DNA of 64,000 nucleotides. It comes from Flavobacterium sp. (lineage in GTDB: Bacteria > Bacteroidota > Bacteroidia > Flavobacteriales > Flavobacteriaceae). The notes beneath the pieces were generated by a model. The model saw only the letters and a program-made list of their open reading frames with translations. It ran no database searches and was not told the origin of the DNA. The translations under genes were made by a program, and so were the position numbers. Every line of letters starts with the position of its first letter. Position 1 is the first letter of the stretch. The DNA lies in the NCBI RefSeq assembly GCF_027484705.1, contig NZ_JAIXSL010000024.1:62001-126000 (forward strand), in the 5' to 3' direction. Positions 53,982 to 60,918 of this stretch are shown piece by piece.

Positions 53982-55370
53982 TTATAAGTGAATCACTTCG
54001 CCGTAAGCGTCGGCCACAGCTTCCATTACAGCCTCGCTCATCGTTGGATGCGGGTGAATGGCTTTCAAAATATCGTGACCGGTAGTTTCTAATTTACGCG
54101 CTACAACCGCCTCCGCAATCATGTCGGTAACGCCGGCACCAATCATGTGACATCCTAACCATTCGCCATATTTCGCATCAAAAATCACTTTGACGAAACC
54201 GTCCGGAGTCCCGGCTGCTTTGGCTTTTCCTGAAGCCGTGAACGGGAATTTTCCGATTTTTAATTCGTATCCTTTTTCTTTAGCTTGTTTTTCAGTCAAA
54301 CCCACCGAAGCGATTTCAGGTGTTGCATAAGTACAACCCGGAACATTTCCGTAATCGATTGGTTGAACATGCAATCCTGCGATTTTCTCCACACAATTGA
54401 TGCCTTCCGCAGAAGCGACGTGCGCCAGAGCTTGCCCGGGCGTTACATCACCAATCGCATAATAGCCAGGAATGTTTGTTTGGTTGTAAGCGTTGACTAA
54501 AATCTTGTCTTTGTCCACAGCGATGCCACATTCTTCCAAACCGATATTTTCGATATTGGTTTTGATACCAACAGCAGAAAGCAAAATTTCAGCTTCTAAA
54601 GTTTCTTCGCCTTTGGCCGTTTTCACGGTAGCTTTTACGCCTGAACCGGAAGTATCGATTTTTTCTACAGAAGAAGAAGTCATGATTTTGACGCCCGCTT
54701 TTTTCATCGAACGTTCCATTTGTTTGGAGATGTCTTCGTCTTCAACCGGAACGATGTTCGGCATGAATTCAACAATAGTCACATCAGTCCCCATTGCGTT
54801 GTAAAAATGAGCGAACTCAACACCAATCGCACCTGAGCCTACAATAATCATCGATTTTGGTTGCGTGGGCAAAGTCATCGCCTGACGATAACCGATTACT
54901 TTTTTTCCGTCTTGCGGCAAATTCGGCAATTCGCGCGAACGTGCTCCGGTCGCAATGATGATGTGGTCGGCGGAATATTCGGTGACTTTTCCGTCAGCGG
55001 CAGTCACATCGAGTTTTTTTCCTGGCTTCAATTTTCCAAAACCCTCAATCACATCGATTTTATTTTTTTTCATTAAGAATTGAACGCCTTTGCTCATTCC
55101 GTCAGCCACTGAACGGCTTCTGGCGACTACGGCATTGAAATCCTTATCAAAAGAAGAAACCGACAATCCGTAATCGGAAGCGTGTTTTAGGTAATCAAAA
55201 ACCTGTGCTGATTTGAGCAAGGCTTTCGTCGGGATGCAACCCCAATTGAGGCAAACGCCCCCTAAATTTTCTTTTTCAACCACGGCTACCTTAAAGCCCA
55301 ATTGAGACGCACGGATGGCAGTTACATAACCGCCCGGACCGCTTCCTAAAACAATAATATCGTACTTCAT
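53982..55370 (-). CDS. lpdA: Dihydrolipoyl dehydrogenase (E3)
   Basis: E3 reoxidises dihydrolipoamide in pyruvate and 2-oxoglutarate dehydrogenases and the glycine-cleavage system. The FAD site is VLGSGPGGYVTAIRA, the redox disulfide is GGVCLNWGC (C40, C45), the NAD site is IIVGSGAIGVEFA, and the C-terminal active-site histidine-glutamate pair is in HPHPTMSEAVMEA. The length of 462 residues is standard. E1 and E2 genes are not in this window, so which complex it serves cannot be told. Confidence 0.95.
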   Translation of the reverse strand: MKYDIIVLGSGPGGYVTAIRASQLGFKVAVVEKENLGGVCLNWGCIPTKALLKSAQVFDYLKHASDYGLSVSSFDKDFNAVVARSRSVADGMSKGVQFLMKKNKIDVIEGFGKLKPGKKLDVTAADGKVTEYSADHIIIATGARSRELPNLPQDGKKVIGYRQAMTLPTQPKSMIIVGSGAIGVEFAHFYNAMGTDVTIVEFMPNIVPVEDEDISKQMERSMKKAGVKIMTSSSVEKIDTSGSGVKATVKTAKGEETLEAEILLSAVGIKTNIENIGLEECGIAVDKDKILVNAYNQTNIPGYYAIGDVTPGQALAHVASAEGINCVEKIAGLHVQPIDYGNVPGCTYATPEIASVGLTEKQAKEKGYELKIGKFPFTASGKAKAAGTPDGFVKVIFDAKYGEWLGCHMIGAGVTDMIAEAVVARKLETTGHDILKAIHPHPTMSEAVMEAVADAYGEVIHL

Positions 55371-55463
55371 TTTTACTTGTATTTGCGTGATTTAAATATG
55401 TTGCGAAAATAAGGATTTATTTTTAAAAGTTGTTATATCGAATTAGACATTCGACTTGCGAAT

Positions 55464-56432
55464 TTAAAACGTAATGGTCATCCCAATCACATTGATATCG
55501 TTGAATCTGTTATAGCTATAACTTGTCTTGTATTTGGTTTGATTTGGAACAAGGTGGCTGACTTTCGTTGACTTTGTAATTCTTCTGTCTGCCGCATTTT
55601 TCCCAATCACGTAGCCAATTAAAATACCAAGAGGATAGTCGGATGCCCAATGTACTTGGCCGCTCATCATATTAAAGGCTAGGGCAGCACCAACTGAATA
55701 GCCAACAGGCCGAATCCACTTGAGTTCGGGATAGTTCTGTGCAATTACCGTAATCGTCGCCATATAAGTTGCCATATGCCCGGATGGCATTGCGTCGTAG
55801 TTTGGCGTATTGCCAGCAAAGGCCGAAAAACTTGGGAAAGGCTGCCAAACTCCCCCGTCTTGAGTAGTCGCAATGGGACTTTGTCTGCCTGTGATTCTTT
55901 TGATGGTTTGCGTCGCTACACCCACAGACAAGAGTACTTCAACGAGTTCGCTCGAAGTGTTTAATGCTCTATAATCATCGGGACCAATTTTTCCAACGGC
56001 ATAAAAAAATCCGCTCAAGAGAAGCGTTGTATTGCCCGTTCCAATAAAATAAACTGCAGACGAAGTGCTCGTCGGAAACATTTCAATTCCAAACACTCTT
56101 TTGTAGGTAGAAGATTCATCCCAGCCGCCAATTCGATTGCCAATTCTTTGAGATTCGTCTACTATATTTTGGTCTACTGGAAGTAGCGCAATAGTAGAAC
56201 CAAGGACAATGGCGTCCCATTTTAAGTTTTCTTTTTGAATGGTGAAATTCCCCAGAGCAACAAGGTCGTTTGGAATATTTTTGAAAATATCAAGGAACTT
56301 TGGTTTTTGATAAGTATAAGTTACACCATTGCTGATTTGAAAACTTTGGGTAGAAACAGCAATACTATCTTGTATTTGTGCATGACAAAAAACTACATAA
56401 AAAAGAAAAAGTATGCTAATCGATTTTTTCAT
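55464..56432 (-). CDS. PAP2-family phosphatase, membrane-associated
   Basis: A signal-anchor (MKKSISILFLFYVVFCHAQ) is followed by about 130 poorly conserved residues, then the PAP2 core. Its motifs are KRITGRQSPIA (first, variant of KxxxxxxRP), PSGHMATYMA (second) and HWASDYPLGILIGYVIG (third), with the catalytic histidines present. PAP2 enzymes dephosphorylate lipid phosphates such as undecaprenyl diphosphate or phosphatidate. It ends in beta-strand-like residues (NDINVIGMTITF) suggesting an outer-membrane or periplasmic location. It is a single gene. Confidence 0.82.
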   Translation of the reverse strand: MKKSISILFLFYVVFCHAQIQDSIAVSTQSFQISNGVTYTYQKPKFLDIFKNIPNDLVALGNFTIQKENLKWDAIVLGSTIALLPVDQNIVDESQRIGNRIGGWDESSTYKRVFGIEMFPTSTSSAVYFIGTGNTTLLLSGFFYAVGKIGPDDYRALNTSSELVEVLLSVGVATQTIKRITGRQSPIATTQDGGVWQPFPSFSAFAGNTPNYDAMPSGHMATYMATITVIAQNYPELKWIRPVGYSVGAALAFNMMSGQVHWASDYPLGILIGYVIGKNAADRRITKSTKVSHLVPNQTKYKTSYSYNRFNDINVIGMTITF

Positions 56433-56486
56433 ACGTTAGAAATATAGATCTCGGTCACCTAATTTTTCAGTTCCTTACTATAGAAA

Positions 56487-58253
56487 TTATTCACTTGCTA
56501 AACCTTCCAAAGCAAATTGGGAATCGTATAATTTTTTGTAATAGCCGTTTTCTTTTCCTACCAATTCCTGATGCGATCCCTGCTCTACAATCAATCCTTT
56601 GTCCATCAAGACAATCTTATCGGCATTGACAATTGTTGCCAAACGGTGCGCAATCACGATTGATGTTCTTCCGGCCGTAATTTTAGCTGTCGCATTCTGG
56701 ATTAGTTCTTCTGAATAACTGTCGATAGAAGACGTAGCTTCATCCAAAATCAGAATACTCGGATTGCTGACATAAGCGCGCAGGAAAGCAATCAACTGAC
56801 GTTGCCCCGAAGACAACATCACGCCGCGTTCCTTCACATTATAATCATAACCACCCGGCAAACTCATGATAAAATTATGAACGCCGATTTTCTGAGCCGC
56901 CACGATTACTTCTTCTCTTGTAATATCGGAATTGTTGAGCGTGATATTGTTCAGGATTGTATCGGCAAACAAGAACACATCTTGCAACACCACCGCGATT
57001 TGCCTGCGAATGGAACTTAAACTGTATTCAGTAATATTTTTTCCATCAATCGAAATCGAGCCTTTGTCAATCTCGTAAAATCGGTTCAGTAAATTAATGA
57101 TGGTCGATTTTCCGGCTCCGGTCGCTCCGACAATCGCAATGGTTTCACCCGCATTGACTTTGAGATTAATACCTTTGATGATTTCCTCATCCTTGATATA
57201 ACTGAAATGCACGTCATTGAATTCGATGCTTCCCTCAAATTTAGGCGCTTCATGAGTGCCAGTATCCTGAATCTGATCCTGTGTATCGATAATATCAAAA
57301 ACACGATTCGCCGCAATCATGCCCATCTGCATCTCATTGAATTTATCCGCAATCTGGCGCAACGGATTGAACAGCATCCCAATAAACATCGTATACGAAA
57401 ACAAATCTCCGAACGTCGTAAAATGGTCGCCGTTGAGGATTTTAATACCGCCTATCAACACCACAAAACCCAAAGTCAATGAAGTAATAATATCGGCAAT
57501 TGGGAAAAATATCGAGTTGTATAAAATCGTCTTGATCCAAGCTTTGCGGTGCTTGTCATTGATTTCGCTAAACTTCACAGCCTCAATATCCTCGCGGTTA
57601 AACAGCTGAACGATCTTCATGCCCGTGACACGTTCCTGCACAAAGGTGTTCATATTCGCCACTTGGTTCCGAACATCCTCAAAAGCGACTTGCATCTTGC
57701 GCTGGAAAATCCGCGTAAAGAATACTAAAATTGGCATCGCGACAATCACAATCCAGGTCAGTTTCCAGTTCATGTAGAACATAAAAAGCAGCACGACGAA
57801 CATTTTCATCAAATCGCTTAAAATCATAAATAACCCTTGGCTGAAAATCTTGGCAATCTGTTCAATGTCAGAAACCGATCGCGTCACGAGTTGACCAACC
57901 GGCGAATTGTCGTAATACTGCATCCGGAACGTCAGCATGTGCTTGAAAAGTTTGATGCGGATGTCTTTCACAATATCCTGCCCGAGCCAGTTCGCCCAAA
58001 GCACAAAATAAAATTGCGAAAAAACTTCTAGCAAAAGCACAATGCCCATCAAAGTAATGTAGAGCAACAACCCGCTCGCATCGTGGGTTTTGATGTAACC
58101 GTCCACAGTTTGCTTCAGTAAATACGGGCGCAATGCCGCAAACACCGACAGCGAAACCGCAAACGCAATCACGCTGTTGAACCGCCATTGGTAAGGTTTG
58201 GTGTATTTTAGGATTCGTTTGAAAACGAGGGTGTCAAATGCTTTTGCCTTCAT
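56487..58253 (-). CDS. ABC exporter, fused permease and ATPase
   Basis: Six membrane helices in residues 1-310 form an ABC_membrane type 1 domain. The ATPase from about residue 340 has Walker A VGATGAGKSTIINLL, the Q-loop in VVLQDVFLF, the signature LSSGQRQLIAFLRA, Walker B ILILDEATSS and the H-loop VIAHRLATI. Homodimers of this type (MsbA, BmrA, Sav1866) export lipids or drugs. The signature has LSSGQ rather than LSGGQ. An element copy ends about nine bases before the ATG. It may be cotranscribed with truA upstream. Confidence 0.9.
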   Translation of the reverse strand: MKAKAFDTLVFKRILKYTKPYQWRFNSVIAFAVSLSVFAALRPYLLKQTVDGYIKTHDASGLLLYITLMGIVLLLEVFSQFYFVLWANWLGQDIVKDIRIKLFKHMLTFRMQYYDNSPVGQLVTRSVSDIEQIAKIFSQGLFMILSDLMKMFVVLLFMFYMNWKLTWIVIVAMPILVFFTRIFQRKMQVAFEDVRNQVANMNTFVQERVTGMKIVQLFNREDIEAVKFSEINDKHRKAWIKTILYNSIFFPIADIITSLTLGFVVLIGGIKILNGDHFTTFGDLFSYTMFIGMLFNPLRQIADKFNEMQMGMIAANRVFDIIDTQDQIQDTGTHEAPKFEGSIEFNDVHFSYIKDEEIIKGINLKVNAGETIAIVGATGAGKSTIINLLNRFYEIDKGSISIDGKNITEYSLSSIRRQIAVVLQDVFLFADTILNNITLNNSDITREEVIVAAQKIGVHNFIMSLPGGYDYNVKERGVMLSSGQRQLIAFLRAYVSNPSILILDEATSSIDSYSEELIQNATAKITAGRTSIVIAHRLATIVNADKIVLMDKGLIVEQGSHQELVGKENGYYKKLYDSQFALEGLASE

Positions 58254-58254
58254 A

Positions 58255-58342
58255 TTTATTTAGGAGCCGGGAACCTGCTGTACGCTCTCAATTTTTTGTG
58301 CCGAACGCCGGCACAAAAAGATTTCCGCTGCCATCAGGGCTA
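58255..58342 (-). repeat. Dispersed intergenic hairpin element, copy 6 (reads into TruA)
   Basis: On the minus strand: AGCCCTGATGGCAGCGGAAATC, then TTTTTGTGCCG-gcgtt-CGGCACAAAAA (perfect stem), then TTGAGAGCGTACAGCAGG, TTCCCGGCTCCTAAATAAA. The first 54 bases are the last 17 codons and stop of truA; the rest ends at the ATG of the ABC exporter gene. Confidence 0.8.
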
Positions 58343-59079
58343 GGCTTTACGTATTCGTATGTTATTTCGGTTAAATATAATCCGTGTGCCGGTACCGAAA
58401 ACCCGGCTTCACTTCGGTTTTTGCTGTTGATGATGGCTTCAAAATCAGCGTTCGTAATTTTATGCAATCCTACATTGATTAATGTTCCGACAATCGCACG
58501 CACCATATTGCGCAAAAAACGGTCGGCTGAAATCGTAAAAATAAGGTGATTATCGTTTTGTTGCCAATAAGCCTCGGAGATTTTACAATTGAATGTGTTC
58601 ACGTCAGTATGCACTTTCGAGAAACATTCGAAATCGGTATGTTCGAGCAAAATTTTCGCGGCTTCGTTCATCAAATCAACATCGAGTTTTTGCGGATTGT
58701 ACCAACTCAGTTCTGTTTGAAACACATCCTTGAACGTGTTGATATGGTATTCGTAAGTGCGTTTCTTGGCATCGAATCTCGCATGAGCATCGTCGTGTAC
58801 GGGAATAATCTCAAAAACGGCAATGTCTTTCGGTAAAAAAGAATTGAGTTTGTGCACGATGCTTTGCGCTTCAAACGGTTTGTCGAGATCGAAATGCGCA
58901 TACATTACTTTGGCGTGAACACCGGTGTCGGTGCGGCCAGCGCCCATGAGTTCAACGGTGGTGTTGAGCACGGTCGATATGGCTTTGGTTAAAGTTTCTT
59001 GTACAGAAGTAGCGTTGGGTTGGTATTGCCAGCCGTGGTAATGCGTTCCGTTGTATGAAAATTTGATGAAGTATCTCAA
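58288..59079 (-). CDS. truA: tRNA pseudouridine(38-40) synthase
   Basis: TruA makes pseudouridine at positions 38-40 of the tRNA anticodon arm. The N-terminus RYFIKFSYNGTHYHGWQYQP and the catalytic motif GAGRTDTGVHA (D51) are diagnostic, with RFDAKKRTYEYHI and SADRFLRNMVRAIVGTLI further on. The start is TTG: the frame begins LRYFIKFSY with no ATG, and a TAACTTTG -7 box lies upstream. The native fold ends near YLTEITYEYVKP. The next 17 residues (SPDGSGNLFVPAFGTKN) and the stop are encoded by an intergenic repeat element. Confidence 0.92.
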   Translation of the reverse strand: MRYFIKFSYNGTHYHGWQYQPNATSVQETLTKAISTVLNTTVELMGAGRTDTGVHAKVMYAHFDLDKPFEAQSIVHKLNSFLPKDIAVFEIIPVHDDAHARFDAKKRTYEYHINTFKDVFQTELSWYNPQKLDVDLMNEAAKILLEHTDFECFSKVHTDVNTFNCKISEAYWQQNDNHLIFTISADRFLRNMVRAIVGTLINVGLHKITNADFEAIINSKNRSEAGFSVPAHGLYLTEITYEYVKPSPDGSGNLFVPAFGTKN

Positions 59080-59104
59080 GGGTGCGTTGCCTTTTTTAGC
59101 GCTC

Positions 59105-59112
59105 CAAAGTTA
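59105..59112 (-). promoter_or_regulatory. -7 promoter box for truA
   Basis: TAACTTTG on the minus strand matches TAnnTTTG and lies 25 bases from the TTG start codon at 59079. Confidence 0.55.
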
Positions 59113-59281
59113 CAAAGATTTGCCGTTGTGGAAAGGTTAATTTTTTTGCTTGCGATTTCGTCGTATGTATTTTGATTTAAGGTGTCGGGTTTTGTGTTGT
59201 CAAACCAAATCTAAAGAAAAGCTTTGATTTGTGGTGTGATAAATGGCACATCAGGTTATTGATTTTTAAAGTCATATAAAT

Positions 59282-59345
59282 TTTGCGCCTTTGCGTCTTT
59301 GCGAGCGAAAATTTTTATTTCTCGCAAATAGGCAAAGGCGCAAAG
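59282..59345. repeat. Second copy of the GCGCCTTTGCGTCTTTG palindrome
   Basis: TTTGCGCCTTTGCGTCTTTGCGAG and CTCGCAAATAGGCAAAGGCGCAAAG pair across an AT-rich centre with few mismatches. It resembles the element at 36308-36369 in both arms. Confidence 0.75.
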
Positions 59346-59400
59346 AGATTGTTGTGAATTTTTTATTTGGAACAAGATTGTTATTTTTACCGAGAAACCC

Positions 59401-59532
59401 AGCCCTGATGGCAGCGGAAATCTTTTTGTTCTGGGGTTCAGAACAAAAAATTACTTCACTGGTGAATATCTTTAATGGTGTTCAGTGAACTCCGTTTGAG
59501 AGCGTACAGCAGGTTCCCGGCTCCTAAATAAA
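59401..59532 (+). repeat. Dispersed intergenic hairpin element, copy 7 (inverted relative to copy 6)
   Basis: AGCCCTGATGGCAGCGGAAATC, then TTTTTGTTCTG-gggtt-CAGAACAAAAA (perfect stem), then about 45 bases not found in copy 6, then GAGAGCGTACAGCAGG and TTCCCGGCTCCTAAATAAA. It ends at the ATG of the phosphoesterase gene. Copies 6 and 7 flank truA as inverted repeats. Confidence 0.8.
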
Positions 59533-60027
59533 ATGAAGAAAATTCTATTGCTTTCCGATACGCACAGCCATATCGATGACGTGATTCTGAAATACGTTGC
59601 GATGGCCGATGAAGTCTGGCATGCGGGCGATATAGGCAATCTCATGGTGACGGATACTTTGAAAAAACTCAAACCTTTACGCGCGGTTTACGGAAACATT
59701 GATGATGACAAAGCGCGCATGGAATTTCCGCTCCACAACCGTTTTTTGTGTGAAGGCGTTGACGTCTGGATCACGCACATTGGCGGTTATCCCGGAAAAT
59801 ACAATCAGGAAATCCGGGCTGAGATTACGAAAAACCCTCCGAAGCTTTTTATTTGCGGGCATTCGCATATTTTGAAAGTGATTTATGATAAGAAATTGAA
59901 TTTACTGCACATGAATCCGGGCGCGGCGGGCAAAAGCGGTTTCCATCAGGTGCGCACGATGCTGCGTTTCGTGATTGATGGTGAGGCGATTAAGGATTTG
60001 GAGATTGTGGAGCTTGGGAAGAAGTAG
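59533..60027 (+). CDS. YfcE/MJ0936-type metallophosphoesterase
   Basis: The calcineurin-like fold starts MKKILLLSDTHSH with metal ligands D9 and H11, followed by VWHAGDIGN, VYGNIDDD and LFICGHSHI. Two divalent metals are expected. Members of this 160-residue class act on simple phosphodiesters in vitro and their cellular substrates are largely unknown. The 5' leader is the end of an intergenic element, AGGTTCCCGGCTCCTAAATAAA, directly before the ATG, so the element must supply the whole translation-initiation region. Confidence 0.87.
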   Translation: MKKILLLSDTHSHIDDVILKYVAMADEVWHAGDIGNLMVTDTLKKLKPLRAVYGNIDDDKARMEFPLHNRFLCEGVDVWITHIGGYPGKYNQEIRAEITKNPPKLFICGHSHILKVIYDKKLNLLHMNPGAAGKSGFHQVRTMLRFVIDGEAIKDLEIVELGKK

Positions 60028-60029
60028 AC

Positions 60030-60248
60030 ACGGCTGCGCCTTAAGACACGCTTCGCTCAAGACACGCTTTGCTCAAGACACGGCTACGCCTTAAGACACG
60101 CCCTGCGGGCTTTGGATTGTAGGATATGACAAGCTTGGGAAGATAATTTCACTTTTTTTGTTATTTGTTGCTCGGTCTAAATCGAAGCGAGTCTTAAGCC
60201 CGTAGGGCGAGTCCCAAGCGCAGCGTGTCTTAAGGCGTAGCCGTGTCC
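60030..60248. repeat. Tandem AGACACG mini-palindromes with an inverted downstream arm
   Basis: Five units of 16-18 bases, AGACACGGCTGCGCCTTA, AGACACGCTTCGCTCA, AGACACGCTTTGCTCA, AGACACGGCTACGCCTTA and AGACACGCCCTGCGGGC, run from 60030 to 60110. The 25-base stretch at 60077-60101 returns as an exact inverted copy at 60223-60247. Between them lie AT-rich bases and further units (GAGTCTTAAGCCCGTAGGGC). It fills the gap between convergent genes and has no coding potential. Confidence 0.8.
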
Positions 60249-60259
60249 ATTTTAATCAC

Positions 60260-60292
60260 AAAAAAAACCCGGACGCTAATCCAGGTTTTTCT
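60260..60292. terminator. Terminator between convergent phosphoesterase and DUF4293 genes
   Basis: AAAAACCCGG and CCAGGTTTTT pair with one mismatch around eight bases; A and T tracts allow both directions. Confidence 0.8.
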
Positions 60293-60320
60293 TCGCACTA
60301 AATAAACTAAGTTTATAGGT

Positions 60321-60734
60321 TTATCTCAATCGGTCCACAGATTTTACGAGATCTTCATCCTTCTTGATGGCTTTGTTGGCCAGCACTAAAAAAACGATAG
60401 CAATAATTGGTAGAAACATCCCAATACCCTTCTCAGAAACCGTGACGGCTTCTCCAGATAAGTTTAGGGAACGATATACAAATAAGCCTAATAAAATTAA
60501 ATTTAATATGATGTTCAACCTGCCTAACACAAATTGATGTTGTCTTTTTTTATAGAACAAGATGCTCAGCAACGACAGCGAAGTACTCAAACCGAACAAT
60601 ACGGAATAGAATTGATTGCCCATGAAGAATTCTGCTTTGGCATCGCTTAACGTCCATAATGGAAAAACGAAAGGCAAGACGCCCGTCACTAGGAAAGCCA
60701 AAGCCAAATAAACCGTTTGAATTCTTTGAATCAT
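60321..60734 (-). CDS. DUF4293 membrane protein
   Basis: The start is set at the ATG at 60734 (MIQRIQTVYLALAF) because the GTG at 60752 falls inside a promoter box. Four helices are seen (TVYLALAFLVTGVLPFVF; FYSVLFGLSTSLSLLSILFY; GRLNIILNLILLGLFVY; IGMFLPIIAIVFLVLANKAI). IQRIQTVYL at the N-terminus and the final NKAIKKDEDLVKSVDRLR are the conserved ends of DUF4293, a Bacteroidota family with no known function. It is divergent from rho, a common neighbour of this family in flavobacteria as I recall. Confidence 0.82.
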   Translation of the reverse strand: MIQRIQTVYLALAFLVTGVLPFVFPLWTLSDAKAEFFMGNQFYSVLFGLSTSLSLLSILFYKKRQHQFVLGRLNIILNLILLGLFVYRSLNLSGEAVTVSEKGIGMFLPIIAIVFLVLANKAIKKDEDLVKSVDRLR

Positions 60735-60751
60735 CTTTGTTTTATGAGCCA

Positions 60752-60759
60752 CAAAAATA
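60752..60759 (-). promoter_or_regulatory. -7 promoter box for the DUF4293 gene
   Basis: TATTTTTG on the minus strand fits TAnnTTTG, 17 bases before the ATG at 60734. Confidence 0.6.
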
Positions 60760-60821
60760 TATTTTCTTTTTAATAAATACTATTGTATGATAAATTTTTA
60801 TTCGTATTATTGCATAACAAA

Positions 60822-60845
60822 GTCGTAAGTACTTCATTTTACGAC
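60822..60845 (+). other. Hairpin upstream of rho
   Basis: GTCGTAA and TTACGAC form a perfect seven-base stem with a ten-base loop, about 75 bases before the rho start. It could lie in the rho leader or act as an operator; rho genes are often autoregulated. Confidence 0.35.
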
Positions 60846-60918
60846 GCGTTCACACGATAAAATTACACTTCACATTTTATAGTCAATTCCAAATCAACCT
60901 AAAATTCAAAGAACATTC

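Noticed and set aside
58258-59532. Composite transposon flanking truA
   Set aside because: Inverted copies are present but there is no transposase, no terminal inverted repeats of an IS type, and no target-site duplication that I can recognise.
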